Source: JALORV01 sp963707445
GTDB taxonomy: Bacteria; Pseudomonadota; Gammaproteobacteria; Burkholderiales; Burkholderiaceae_F
Assembly (NCBI GenBank): GCA_963707445.1
Contig: CAVPPW010000032.1
Span: 14,284-78,283 of the forward strand
Direction of reading: 5' to 3'
Length of the DNA: 64,000 bases
The notes under the pieces were generated by a model. That model made no database searches. It was not told the origin of the DNA and saw only the letters and a program-made list of their open reading frames with translations. Made by a program: the position numbers and the translations under genes. Below are positions 28,060 through 36,712 of this stretch, piece by piece. Positions within the stretch are counted from its first letter, which is position 1. Every line of letters begins with the position of its first letter.

Positions 28060-29676
28060 GTGCAGCACCCGCACTACGACTACATCGTCGTCGGCGCCGG
28101 TTCGGCCGGCTGCGTGCTCGCCGCGCGCCTGACGGAGGATCCGGCAAAGCGTGTCCTGCTGCTTGAAGCCGGGCCGCCCGACCGGTCGCCGTGGATCCAC
28201 CTTCCGATCGGATACGGCAAGACGATGTGGAGCACCCGCTACAACTGGTGCTTTCATACCGACGTCGAGCCGAACATGAACGGCCGGCGCATCTACTGGC
28301 CGCGTGGCCGCACGCTCGGCGGTTCCAGTTCCATCAACGGACTCATCTACATCCGTGGCCAACGCGAGGACTACGACGACTGGCGCGCTCTTGGCAATGT
28401 CGGATGGGGCTACGACGATGTGCTGCCATATTTCATCCGCAGCGAACGCAACCAGCGCGGCGCCGATGCCCACCACGGTGACGCCGGTCCGCTCGGCGTC
28501 AGCGACATCGGGGCGCGCCATGAACTGATCGAGGCGTTCATTGCGGCGGCGGGGCAACTGGGCGTGCCGCGCACCAGCGACTTCAACGGTGCGCGCCAGG
28601 AGGGGGCCGGCTACTACCAGCTCACCACATGGAACGGGCTGCGCAGCAGCACCGCGACCGCTTACCTCAAGCCCGCTCGCGGCCGCGCGAACCTGCGCAT
28701 CGAGACCGAAGCGATCGCGACCCGAGTGCTGTTCGAAGGCGCGCGCGCGGTCGGCGTCAGCTACCTCCGGGGCGGTGTCGAACAGCAGGCGCGCTGCGGC
28801 GCGGAGGTCCTGCTGGCTGCCGGCGCGCTGCAGTCGCCGCAACTGCTGCAGTTATCGGGGATCGGGCCGGCGCCGCTGCTGCGCGAGCACGGCATCGCTG
28901 TCGTGCGCGACGCGGCAGGCGTCGGCGAGAATCTGCAGGATCATCTGCAGATCCGACTGATCTTCGAGTGCAGCAAACCGATCACGACGAACGACGATCT
29001 GCGTTCGCCGTGGGGGCGACTGCGCATCGGCCTGCAGTGGCTGCTGGCGCGCAGCGGGCCGCTGGCGGTGGGAATCAACCAGGGCGGATGCTTCATGCGT
29101 GCGCTCGGCGGGGACGCCACCGGGTCGTCACGCCCTGATATCCAGTTTCACGTCGCGACGCTTTCGGCCGACATGGCGGGCGGACAGGTGCACCCTTACT
29201 CCGGCTTCACGGTGTCGGTCTGCCAGCTACGTCCGGAGTCGCGTGGCCGAGTGGCGATCCGCTCGGCCGACCCGCTGCAGCCGCCGTCGATGCAGGCCAA
29301 CTACCTTTCGACCGAACTGGATCGCCGCATGGCGGTGGCGGGCGTGCGCAGCGCGCGCGCGATCGCTGGCGCGGATGCGATGCGGCCTTACGTGCGGCGC
29401 GAACACATGCCCGGCCCGAAGGCGGAGGACGACAATGCGCTGCTGGAGTTCGCACGCAACCACGGGGCGACGATCTTCCACCCGTCGGGCACCTGCAGGA
29501 TGGGCAGGGACTCGCTCGCGGTGGTCGACGAGCGGCTGCGCGTGCACGGCGTGGCAGGGCTGCGCGTGGTGGACTGCTCGGTGATGCCGACGCTGGTTTC
29601 CGGCAACACGAACGCACCCGTCGTGATGATCGCGGAGAAAGCGGTGGACATGATCAAACAGGATGCGCGGCACTGA
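28060..29676 (+). CDS. iseJ: GMC-family flavoprotein dehydrogenase, probable isethionate dehydrogenase
   Basis: A 538-residue GMC oxidoreductase, choline-dehydrogenase-like. The FAD site is YDYIVVGAGSAGCVLAARLT at the N-terminus, GRTLGGSSSINGLIYIRG marks the family, and the active-site histidine lies in FHPSGTCRMG. The end, VSGNTNAPVVMIAEKAVDMI, is canonical. Known isethionate dehydrogenase IseJ belongs to this family and oxidises isethionate to sulfoacetaldehyde. That role is supported here by the downstream TRAP genes, the IclR gene and nearby xsc. A plain alcohol or choline dehydrogenase is the alternative. The start is GTG at 28060 with GAGGAG about ten bases upstream. Confidence 0.72.
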   Translation: MQHPHYDYIVVGAGSAGCVLAARLTEDPAKRVLLLEAGPPDRSPWIHLPIGYGKTMWSTRYNWCFHTDVEPNMNGRRIYWPRGRTLGGSSSINGLIYIRGQREDYDDWRALGNVGWGYDDVLPYFIRSERNQRGADAHHGDAGPLGVSDIGARHELIEAFIAAAGQLGVPRTSDFNGARQEGAGYYQLTTWNGLRSSTATAYLKPARGRANLRIETEAIATRVLFEGARAVGVSYLRGGVEQQARCGAEVLLAAGALQSPQLLQLSGIGPAPLLREHGIAVVRDAAGVGENLQDHLQIRLIFECSKPITTNDDLRSPWGRLRIGLQWLLARSGPLAVGINQGGCFMRALGGDATGSSRPDIQFHVATLSADMAGGQVHPYSGFTVSVCQLRPESRGRVAIRSADPLQPPSMQANYLSTELDRRMAVAGVRSARAIAGADAMRPYVRREHMPGPKAEDDNALLEFARNHGATIFHPSGTCRMGRDSLAVVDERLRVHGVAGLRVVDCSVMPTLVSGNTNAPVVMIAEKAVDMIKQDARH

Positions 29677-29748
29677 AGGAAGTCGAAGCAGCGCAATGGT
29701 GGAGGCCTCGCGGCCTTCGGAAGTCAACGACGACAACGAGGAGACAGC

Positions 29749-30876
29749 ATGAGCAAATTGACCAATCCGAACCGACGGCGAGCATTCGGCGCCGGAGCCG
29801 CCGTATTGGCGTCGGCCGCGACGCTCGCACCGCAGGTGCACGCGCAGCAGGTGACGCGGCTCAAGATCCAGACCGCAGTGCCGAGTTCGAGCATCTATTT
29901 CGATCTGCTGAAGCGCATGGGCGACCGTGTCGACCGGATGTCGAGCGGCCGGCTCAAGTTCGAGATGCTGCCCGATGGGGCGGTGGTCCCGGCCTTCGAG
30001 ATCTTCGATGCGGTCGACAAGGGCGTCGTCGACGGCGGTTATGCCTGGACGCACTACTGGTCGGGCAAGAACACGGCCGCGGGCCTGTTCTCCAATCCTG
30101 CGGCAGGCGGCGGCACCGGCATGGACCAGTTGTCGCATGTGGCGTGGCTGTACCAGGGCGACGGCAATGCGCTTTACAAGAAGTTCTTCAGCGAGGTGCT
30201 GAAGGTGAACATCGAGCCCTTCATGGTGCAGCCGATGGGGCCTGATCCGCTCGGCTGGTTCAAGACTCCGATCGCCTCGCTCGACGACTTCAGGAAGGTG
30301 AAGTACCGCAGCCCGCCGGGACTGGTCGGAGAGATCTTCAAGGAGATGGGCATCGCCGCCGTGGCGATGCCAGGCGGCGAAATCGTGCCGGCGGCACAAC
30401 GCGGCGTTATCGACGCGGCCGAATGGATCGGGCCGGCGGACGACGTCGCGCTCGGCTTCCACACGGTGTTCAAGCATTACTACCTGCAGGGCCTGCACCA
30501 GTCCACCGATGTCGGCGAGGTCCTGATCAACAAGGCGGTCTGGAACAAGCTGCCGGCCGACCTGAAGGCGGTAGTGGAAACCGCGGCGATGGCGTCGATG
30601 ACCGACACCTACACCTACAACGTCTTCCGCAACGCGCAGGCCGTCCAGAGGCTGAAGACCGAGTTCAAGGTCACGGTGCACGACACGCCAAAGGACATCT
30701 TCCCGGCGTTCATCAAGGCGACGAACACGATCTACGACCGCGAAGCCTCGAAGAACGCGTTCTTCAAGGAGGTGCTCGATTCGCAGCGCGCATTCGCGAA
30801 GATCGTCGTGCCGTACTGGACGAAGATCAGCGCGCTGTATACCAACCTCGGCGTGACCTCGCCTTACGCAACCTGA
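29749..30876 (+). CDS. TRAP transporter solute-binding protein (DctP type), probable isethionate receptor
   Basis: A 375-residue periplasmic binding protein with a twin-arginine-like signal (NRRRAFGAGAAVLASAATL). Family features include VTRLKIQTAVPSSSIYFDLL, FEIFDAVDKGVVDGGYAWTH and IDAAEWIGPADDVALGFHTV, the latter close to the TRAP motif. This is the type that binds small organic acids. GAGGAGA precedes the ATG. Its stop overlaps the next start (TGATG). In isethionate clusters of some bacteria the TRAP genes are iseKLM, so this would correspond to the receptor. Confidence 0.85.
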   Translation: MSKLTNPNRRRAFGAGAAVLASAATLAPQVHAQQVTRLKIQTAVPSSSIYFDLLKRMGDRVDRMSSGRLKFEMLPDGAVVPAFEIFDAVDKGVVDGGYAWTHYWSGKNTAAGLFSNPAAGGGTGMDQLSHVAWLYQGDGNALYKKFFSEVLKVNIEPFMVQPMGPDPLGWFKTPIASLDDFRKVKYRSPPGLVGEIFKEMGIAAVAMPGGEIVPAAQRGVIDAAEWIGPADDVALGFHTVFKHYYLQGLHQSTDVGEVLINKAVWNKLPADLKAVVETAAMASMTDTYTYNVFRNAQAVQRLKTEFKVTVHDTPKDIFPAFIKATNTIYDREASKNAFFKEVLDSQRAFAKIVVPYWTKISALYTNLGVTSPYAT

Positions 30877-31433
30877 TGGAGTCTGCGGACTCCGGGCTCG
30901 CCAGGCTCGCGCGTCGGCTCGACCAGGTTGCAATCTGGTCGGGCCGGCTCGCCTGCCTGCTGCTGCTGCCGCTCGTGCTCGGGCTGACCTACGAGGTCGT
31001 CGCGCGCTACCTGTTCAACGCCCCAACGAGCTGGGCCTATGACATGACTTTCATGGCCTACGGCAGCTTCTTCATGCTCGGAGCCGCGTTCACGCTGCAA
31101 CGACTGGGACACGTGCGCACCGACCTCCTGTACGAGCGGTGGACGCCGCGGCGCCAGGCGACGATCGATCTCGTGTGCTACCTGCTCTTCTTCATGCCCT
31201 TCGTCTACGTGCTTGTGGTGACCGGATCCGGCTACTTCTGGAAGGCGTTTGTGACACGCGAGACTTTCGTCAGCAGTTCCTGGCAGCCCATCACCTGGCC
31301 GTTCAAGCTGACGGTTCCACTTGCCGGCGTGCTGCTGTTCATACAAGGCGTGGCGGAGCTGCTCCGTTGTGTACACGCGATCCGCACCGGCCGCTGGCCC
31401 GCGCGTGAGCACGCAAGCGCGGTGCAGACATGA
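30876..31433 (+). CDS. TRAP transporter small membrane subunit (DctQ type)
   Basis: A 185-residue protein with four membrane helices, starting at the ATG that overlaps the receptor stop. Typical parts are LVLGLTYEVVARYLFNAPTS and ELLRCVHAIRTGRW. Its stop overlaps the large-subunit start (ATGA). The tight overlaps show translational coupling of the three transporter genes. Confidence 0.88.
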   Translation: MESADSGLARLARRLDQVAIWSGRLACLLLLPLVLGLTYEVVARYLFNAPTSWAYDMTFMAYGSFFMLGAAFTLQRLGHVRTDLLYERWTPRRQATIDLVCYLLFFMPFVYVLVVTGSGYFWKAFVTRETFVSSSWQPITWPFKLTVPLAGVLLFIQGVAELLRCVHAIRTGRWPAREHASAVQT

Positions 31434-32740
31434 GCAACGAAATTCTCGGCATCGCAGCGCTGGGTGTTCTGTTCGCCGTCATCTTCATCGGCTTCCCGAT
31501 CGCATTCACGCTCGGTGCGCTGGCGCTGGCAACGGGTTTCATCGCGCTGGGACCGGTCGTGTTCGACCTGGCGGTGCTGCAGATTTCGTCGGTCATGAAG
31601 GACACCGTGCTGGCTTCGGTGCCGTTTTTCCTGTTGATGGGATTCCTGCTCGAACAGTCGGCGCTGGTGGACCGGCTGTTCACCGGCATCCAGCAGCTGC
31701 TGGCAGGCGTACGCGGGTCGTTGTACCTGGCGGTTCTGATCACGGCGACGATATTTGCGGCCGCCACCGGGATCGTCGGCTCCGCGGTCACGCTGCTCGG
31801 CGTGATGGCGGGCCCGTCGATGATCAAGAACGGCTACGACGCCAAGATGAGTGCCGGCGCAATCACAGCGGGCGGCACGCTTGGCATCCTGATCCCGCCG
31901 AGCGTCATGCTGATCGTGATGGGACCGGTCGTGGGCGTGCCGGCGACCGATCTGTTCGCCGCGGCGGTGCTGCCAGGCTTGCTGCTGTCGGTGATCTTCA
32001 CTGTCTGGTGCCTGGCGCGCTGCTGGATCAACCCGTCGCTCGGACCTCCGTTGCCGCCGGAGATGCGGCCCGCGTCGCTCGGGCCGGTGTTTCGCGACCT
32101 GGCGCTCGGCGTGGCGCCGGTCGTCGTCGTGATCCTGTCGACACTTGGAGTGATCCTCGCCGGCATCGCGACGCCGACCGACGCGGGAGCCGTCGGCTGT
32201 TTCGCCACTTTTGTGCTCACGGTCGGCTCCGGCCGGATGAACTGGCCGAAGCTGAAGCGCGCCGCCTTCCAGACGCTCGAGGTGTCGAGCATGATCCTGC
32301 TGCTGGTGGCGGCATCGAACCTGTTTGGTTCCGTGTTCTCCCGGCTGGGAAGCGCCGAGTTCCTGGCGCAGATGCTTACCAGCCTGCAGCTGCCGCCGAT
32401 GATGATGTTGATACTGATCCTGGCGCTGATCTTCGTACTTGGCTGGCCGCTGGAGTGGGTGCCGATCGTGCTGATCGTCGTGCCGATCGTATTGCCGATC
32501 GTGCAGGCCGCGAACATCGACCTGATCTGGTTCTGCACCCTGGTCGCGGTCACACTGCAGACGGCGTGGCTGTCGCCGCCGGTGGCGCTATCGGCGTACT
32601 TCCTGAAAGGCGTCGTGCCTCAGTGGGACCTGAAGCAGATCTATGCCGGCATGCTGCAGTTCATGATCCTGCAGGTCGCGGGTGTCGGTCTCCTCCTGAT
32701 GTTCCCGAAGCTCGCCACCTGGCTTCCGAGCCTCAACTGA
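31430..32740 (+). CDS. TRAP transporter large membrane subunit (DctM type)
   Basis: A 436-residue DctM permease with about twelve helices. Features are VPFFLLMGFLLEQSALVDRL, ATGIVGSAVTLLGVMAGPSM and GGTLGILIPPSVMLIVMGPV, which hold the family glycine and proline signatures. The C-terminal half repeats the fold (FVLGWPLEWVPIVLIVVPIV). It couples sodium entry to substrate uptake. It ends the operon; a hairpin follows before the convergent DUF302 gene. Confidence 0.9.
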   Translation: MSNEILGIAALGVLFAVIFIGFPIAFTLGALALATGFIALGPVVFDLAVLQISSVMKDTVLASVPFFLLMGFLLEQSALVDRLFTGIQQLLAGVRGSLYLAVLITATIFAAATGIVGSAVTLLGVMAGPSMIKNGYDAKMSAGAITAGGTLGILIPPSVMLIVMGPVVGVPATDLFAAAVLPGLLLSVIFTVWCLARCWINPSLGPPLPPEMRPASLGPVFRDLALGVAPVVVVILSTLGVILAGIATPTDAGAVGCFATFVLTVGSGRMNWPKLKRAAFQTLEVSSMILLLVAASNLFGSVFSRLGSAEFLAQMLTSLQLPPMMMLILILALIFVLGWPLEWVPIVLIVVPIVLPIVQAANIDLIWFCTLVAVTLQTAWLSPPVALSAYFLKGVVPQWDLKQIYAGMLQFMILQVAGVGLLLMFPKLATWLPSLN

Positions 32741-32746
32741 CGCGTC

Positions 32747-32772
32747 GCAGCGCGGGCTACCGCCCGCGTTGC
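32747..32772. terminator. Hairpin between convergent dctM and DUF302 genes
   Basis: GCAGCGCGGGC pairs with GCCCGCGTTGC across a four-base TACC loop: eleven pairs including one G-T. No T-run follows. It is suitable as a bidirectional terminator. Confidence 0.5.
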
Positions 32773-32815
32773 CGCGGCGTCCGACTGCCACGGGCTGTCG
32801 TCCGGCGACGCTTGC

Positions 32816-33292
32816 TCAGCGCAGGCCGACCACCTGGCGCGCGATCGAGTCGAGCAGCTTGTTCACATCGCTCAACGCCGCCTTCGACGCCGCAGAGCCG
32901 TCGGGCCTCCAGATGCGCCGATACGCGACGTGCACCTTGCCGGGCTCCTTCGCGGTTGCGTAGACAACCATGGCGTAGGGGCACATCGCCACGTTGGCCG
33001 GGTCTGCCTCCATCATCCTGCGCGACAGGCTGGCGCTGCAGAACACGAAAGCCTGCGCATCGACGAAGAGCTTCTGCGCCGAGCCCACATCCTTGCCCGT
33101 GCGTTCGAGCATGCTGTTCAGGTGGGACTGGTAATCGATGACGAGGCCCTTGCCCTCGATCGCCAACTTCAGGTCGTCACGCACATCCTCGAACTTGGCC
33201 TGTTTCGTATAGGTCACTACCGGATTCGGATCAGCGGCAAACGCAACGGTCGAGACCGCTGCCAGTAAAGCGATCAACAGTGCGCGCAGCAT
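32816..33292 (-). CDS. DUF302 periplasmic protein
   Basis: A 158-residue protein with a Sec signal (MLRALLIALLAAVSTVAFAA) and a DUF302 domain (FEDVRDDLKLAIEGKGLVID, and the later CPYAMVVYATAKEPGKVHVA region). DUF302 proteins are widespread near sulfur-oxidation genes of chemolithotrophs but have no proven activity. Two cysteines (FCSAS, MCPYA) remain in the mature part. It stands alone, convergent with the TRAP operon. Confidence 0.8.
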   Translation of the reverse strand: MLRALLIALLAAVSTVAFAADPNPVVTYTKQAKFEDVRDDLKLAIEGKGLVIDYQSHLNSMLERTGKDVGSAQKLFVDAQAFVFCSASLSRRMMEADPANVAMCPYAMVVYATAKEPGKVHVAYRRIWRPDGSAASKAALSDVNKLLDSIARQVVGLR

Positions 33293-33513
33293 CGCTGCCT
33301 CCCCTCGCGTTCAGTATGACGATCCAGACCATGCCAGAGTGACGGATCCAGTTGTTGAGCTAACGCAGCGGGTGCGCTCTCCTTTACGGCACGGCGATCG
33401 CAGCGCTTTGATCTGGCGCGGGGCCGCCAGAGCCGTGGGCGCGCATGCTCCCCGGCAGGGCAGTCACGAGCGCCGGGTGTCGGCGCGTGACGCGTGCCTG
33501 ACTGGAGTCCGCG

Positions 33514-34773
33514 ATGGCGACGAACGTACTGATACTCGGCGATGGGACCGGCGGCCTGGTCACCGCCAATCTCCTGGCGAAGGCGGCGCGCGGCAGGAAG
33601 ACGCCGCTGCGCATCACGCTGATCGGCAATTCGCCGGTGCACACCTACCAGCCGGGCATGCTGTTCATCCCGTTCCAGACGCCCGGATACAGGACGCTGG
33701 CCGATATCCAGCGCCCCAATACGGACTTCGTCGGGCCGGGAGTCGAATACCGCTGCGAGCGCGCAACAGACATCGACACCGCGCAGCGCAGGGTGACGAC
33801 AGACCAGGGCAGTCACGCTTACGACTGGCTGGTACTGGCCCTGGGATCGCGCACTCTGCCCGAGGTGATCGACGGCCTTGTGGAGCGCTGGGGCCGGCAG
33901 GCGCACGGCTTCTACACGCCCGAGAGCGCGCTGCGGCTGGCCGGAGCGCTGGAAAGCTTCAGGGGGGGCGACCTGGTGATCGACATCGCCGAGATGCCGA
34001 TCAAGTGCCCGGTCGCGCCGCTCGAATTTGCGTGCCTGGTGGACGACTACCTGACGCAGCGCGGCCTGCGCAGCAAGACCGAACTGACGCTGGTCACTCC
34101 GCTAACCGGTGCATTTACCAAGCCGATCTGCAACGAGGTGCTGACCGACATGCTGGTCGAGAAGGGCGTGAAGGTCATCCCCAACGCTTCGCTCGCCGCT
34201 GTTACGGACAAGACCATCGTTTGCCCTGACGGCAAGGCGATTCCCTATGACCTGCTGGTGACGATCCCGCCGCACGAAGGCTCGGACCTGATCGACGACG
34301 CGGGACTTGGCGACGGCATCGGCTTCGGCCTGACCGACAAGCAGACGCTCAAATCGATCAAGGCCGAGCGCATCTTCCTGGTCGGCGACAACACCAATGT
34401 CCCGACCTCCAAGGCCGGCTCGGTCGCACATTTCCAGGCCGAGGTGGTGGTGCACAACCTGCTGCGCGAAATCGACGGCAAGGCGGCGTTACCGCTGGCC
34501 GACGGCCATGCCAACTGCTTCATCGAAACCGGCTACGGCAAGGCGATACTGATCGACTTCAACTACGACATCCAGCCGGTTCCGGGCAGCTTCCCGCTGC
34601 CCATCGTCGGTCCGATGTCACTGCTGAAGGAAACGCGGCTGAATCATCTTGGCAAGCTTGCCTTCAGGCCGATCTACTGGAACATGCTGCTGCCGGGCAG
34701 GCACATCCCTTTGGTCGGTTCGCGCATGAGCACGACGGGCAAGCAGATGGCGGTGCTTGACCGCACGCACTGA
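33514..34773 (+). CDS. Sulfide:quinone oxidoreductase-like flavoprotein
   Basis: A 419-residue FAD-dependent enzyme of the SQR/flavocytochrome c family without a signal peptide. The FAD motif is VLILGDGTGGLVTANLL. The segment FLVGDNTNVPTSKAGSVAHF is the family's C-terminal FAD site. Cysteines lie at 81, 165 (MPIKCPVAPLEF), 174, 206, 237 and 335; Cys165 fits the position of a catalytic cysteine, but the full three-cysteine set of classical SQR cannot be confirmed by eye. It is convergent with a DsrC-like gene. A role in oxidising sulfide or a protein-bound persulfide is inferred. Confidence 0.72.
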   Translation: MATNVLILGDGTGGLVTANLLAKAARGRKTPLRITLIGNSPVHTYQPGMLFIPFQTPGYRTLADIQRPNTDFVGPGVEYRCERATDIDTAQRRVTTDQGSHAYDWLVLALGSRTLPEVIDGLVERWGRQAHGFYTPESALRLAGALESFRGGDLVIDIAEMPIKCPVAPLEFACLVDDYLTQRGLRSKTELTLVTPLTGAFTKPICNEVLTDMLVEKGVKVIPNASLAAVTDKTIVCPDGKAIPYDLLVTIPPHEGSDLIDDAGLGDGIGFGLTDKQTLKSIKAERIFLVGDNTNVPTSKAGSVAHFQAEVVVHNLLREIDGKAALPLADGHANCFIETGYGKAILIDFNYDIQPVPGSFPLPIVGPMSLLKETRLNHLGKLAFRPIYWNMLLPGRHIPLVGSRMSTTGKQMAVLDRTH

Positions 34774-34784
34774 CGCCCGGGGCC

Positions 34785-35135
34785 TTACCCCGTGCTCCAG
34801 GCGCGCGGTCGCCGCATCCCGGCGATCTTGCAGGCCTGCCTGACGTAGCCGTACGGAAAGAGCTCGAACAGCCGCTGGCGCGCGGCGTCGCCCAGGCCCA
34901 CCTCGTCCGCGAGGAAGCGGATGACGAAGCGGACATCCGGGATCAGCTGGTGCTCGTCGAGGAACTCGCGCATGAACCGGAGCACGCGCCAGTGATCGTC
35001 GGTCAGCACGATGTCCTCGCGGCGCGCGAGTGCCTGAGCGATGGACTCGTCCCAGTCCGACGGGTCGATGAGATAGCCTTCCTCGTCGGTGGGTACAGAA
35101 ATCTCATTGGCCTGGCTGGAACGGGTATCGGTCAT
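34785..35135 (-). CDS. DsrC/TusE-family protein with only the upstream C-terminal cysteine
   Basis: A 116-residue DsrC-family protein. The core (LTDDHWRVLRFMREFLDEHQ, ELFPYGYVRQACKIAGMRRP) matches the fold and the C-terminal arm. DsrC has two arm cysteines, one in ACKIAG and a penultimate one. TusE keeps only the penultimate one. Here Cys102 in ACKIAG remains while the tail ends RAWSTG, so the penultimate cysteine is gone. It therefore cannot form the DsrC trisulfide or intramolecular disulfide, and may have a regulatory or scaffold role. Its ATG overlaps the stop of a 46-residue ORF, and both follow a CBS protein. Confidence 0.82.
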   Translation of the reverse strand: MTDTRSSQANEISVPTDEEGYLIDPSDWDESIAQALARREDIVLTDDHWRVLRFMREFLDEHQLIPDVRFVIRFLADEVGLGDAARQRLFELFPYGYVRQACKIAGMRRPRAWSTG

Positions 35136-35272
35136 GGCTGCACCTTCACCGAGTCGTACAGGTCGTCCGCGTCAACCATTGCCAGTTTCTCCGGCGACAC
35201 TTCGTCGGTTCGACCGGCGATGACGGCACTGGGTTGCGGATGAAGTCGCTCATCCTCTGGGCGGGCGGACAT
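35132..35272 (-). CDS. 46-residue small protein coupled to the DsrC-like gene
   Basis: A small reading frame from ATG 35272 to TGA, ending MVDADDLYDSVKVQP. It is acidic and has no cysteine, signal or membrane segment. Its TGA overlaps the ATG of the DsrC-like gene (ATGA), and it starts 15 bases after the CBS gene, so it fills the gap between two clear genes exactly. No family is recognised. The start context (TAGGACC upstream) is weak. Confidence 0.5.
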   Translation of the reverse strand: MSARPEDERLHPQPSAVIAGRTDEVSPEKLAMVDADDLYDSVKVQP

Positions 35273-35287
35273 GCCGCGCAGTTGGTC

Positions 35288-35776
35288 CTACGAACGGGCC
35301 CGGACCGCCTTGCGGGCTGCCGGCTTTGCGCGCTTGGCGGTCTTCTTCGGCGCTCGACGCACAACAGTCTTTGCGGCGGATTTTCGAACGGCCGGACGGG
35401 CACGCAGCATTCCCGCAGCGATCTTGAAAATGTCGGTCTCGGTGATGATGCCGACCAGCGCCTTCCTGGAATCGAGCACCGGCAGGCTTCCGATGTGCCG
35501 CACAACGAGCAGGCGTGCGGCTTCCTTCAGCAGGGCACTCTCGCCCACGCAGACCGCCGGGCTGCGCATGATCTCGCCCACTGGAACTTCCGACGATCCG
35601 AAATTGGCCGCCGCGAGCAGCAGGTCACGCTCGGCCACGATGCCGACGACCCGCCCGCCGTCGACCACTGGCAGGTGGTGGATGTTGCGGCTGCGCATCA
35701 GGTCGAACGCCCGGTGAAACTCGGTCTCCGGCGTCACGGTGATCACCGACCGGCTCATGTACTGGCTGATTTTCAT
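35288..35776 (-). CDS. CBS-pair protein with basic histone-H1-like tail
   Basis: A 162-residue protein. Two CBS motifs (about residues 7-65 and 70-125: YMSRSVITVTPETEFHRAF and IMRSPAVCVGESALLKEAAR) form a Bateman module that usually binds adenine nucleotides. The last 35 residues are alanine, lysine and arginine rich (AAKTVVRRAPKKTAKRAKPA), like bacterial histone H1-type tails that bind nucleic acid. The combination suggests a nucleotide-sensing protein able to bind DNA or RNA. It heads the small operon with the 46-residue ORF and the DsrC-like gene. Confidence 0.82.
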   Translation of the reverse strand: MKISQYMSRSVITVTPETEFHRAFDLMRSRNIHHLPVVDGGRVVGIVAERDLLLAAANFGSSEVPVGEIMRSPAVCVGESALLKEAARLLVVRHIGSLPVLDSRKALVGIITETDIFKIAAGMLRARPAVRKSAAKTVVRRAPKKTAKRAKPAARKAVRARS

Positions 35777-35983
35777 GAAGGTACTCGTCGCAGGAATGGG
35801 AGCGGGGCGGGCTGCTGTCTGCCCTCTGATCTCTGCCGTCTGACCATGATGTGATGCAGGGCGCTGCGAGGCTCACACGCCATCGATCGGAGGCCGTGAA
35901 CGAGGCAGCCGCCGCTTAGGCAATCCCCCGTACTGGCTCGCGCTCGTGCCGCGAGCCGGCCGAACGATTCTGCGGTTTGGCGC

Positions 35984-36145
35984 CTACGGCTTCTTCGGCG
36001 TCTTGTACTCGGCTTCCTTCTGGAACGGTTTCCAGATGGTTTCGTAACCGACGAAGCCCTTTTCGTTCGGCGGCATCTGACGCGTCGTCACAAAAGGCGT
36101 GACGCCGTCAGGAACCTTGGCGGGAGGCGGCTTGTGGTCGCTCAT
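35984..36145 (-). CDS. 53-residue conserved-looking small protein
   Basis: A small ORF from ATG 36145, with AAAGGTGA four bases upstream. It is proline and lysine rich, ends QKEAEYKTPKKP, and has the aromatic segment EKGFVGYETIWKPF. Codon usage matches the neighbours. It overlaps the 3' end of the FKBP gene by 38 bases in another frame and is the last gene of the sat-apr run. No family was recognised. Confidence 0.55.
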   Translation of the reverse strand: MSDHKPPPAKVPDGVTPFVTTRQMPPNEKGFVGYETIWKPFQKEAEYKTPKKP

Positions 36146-36692
36146 GAGTCACCTTTCTTGCCGTGAAGTGAGGGTTGCCGCTCAGACAGGTCTCAGCAGC
36201 GACGGGTCGATATTCGGCGCCCGCATGGATCGCCCCGCCCGCTCTGGTCTCTTCGTCGGTCGCGTCGCGCACGGTCAGTATCTCGAGCGTGAAGACGACC
36301 TCCCTGCCGCAAAGCGGATTGTTGCCATCGACCGTCAGTCTCTCGTCGTCCATGTGCGTCACGAGAAAGCTGCGGGTCTGGCCCCTGTCGTTCTCCATGA
36401 GGATGGAGGTGCCGACCTGCCGATACTCCTCGGGGACGTTCTCGATGTCATCGGAAAAAACCAGCGACTCGTCCCTGGGGCCGAAGATCTGATTGCCATC
36501 GATCGCCACTTCGATGACGTCGCCGGCGGACTTGCCCTCGAGCTCCCTATGGACCGAAGGGGCCAGAATTTCGTTGTGTCCGTGAACATAGCCCAACGGG
36601 AACTCGACCCTGGTGAGGACATGCCCCGACTTCCTGTCGGTCACCTTGTAGGTCAGTTCGACGAACTTGCCGGTCCGGATGACTTCGCTCAT
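36108..36692 (-). CDS. SlyD-like FKBP-type peptidyl-prolyl isomerase
   Basis: A 194-residue cytoplasmic protein with an FKBP fold interrupted by the insert-in-flap domain of SlyD-type chaperones: VELTYKVTDRKSGHVL, LGYVHGHNEILAPSVHRELE and VDGNNPLCGREVVFTLEIL. The histidine-rich metal tail of E. coli SlyD is absent; the tail instead runs to about 30 extra residues. As a member of the apr run it may help fold or mature APS reductase or AprM, which is inference. Confidence 0.82.
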   Translation of the reverse strand: MSEVIRTGKFVELTYKVTDRKSGHVLTRVEFPLGYVHGHNEILAPSVHRELEGKSAGDVIEVAIDGNQIFGPRDESLVFSDDIENVPEEYRQVGTSILMENDRGQTRSFLVTHMDDERLTVDGNNPLCGREVVFTLEILTVRDATDEETRAGGAIHAGAEYRPVAAETCLSGNPHFTARKVTHERPQAASRQGS

Positions 36693-36712
36693 GTCAGACC
36701 CGCACGAGATGT

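Noticed and set aside
29227..30933. Long minus-strand frame of 568 codons opposite the GMC dehydrogenase and DctP
   Set aside because: Typical antisense open frame in high-GC DNA: histidine/arginine rich, no motifs, fully opposite two intact genes.
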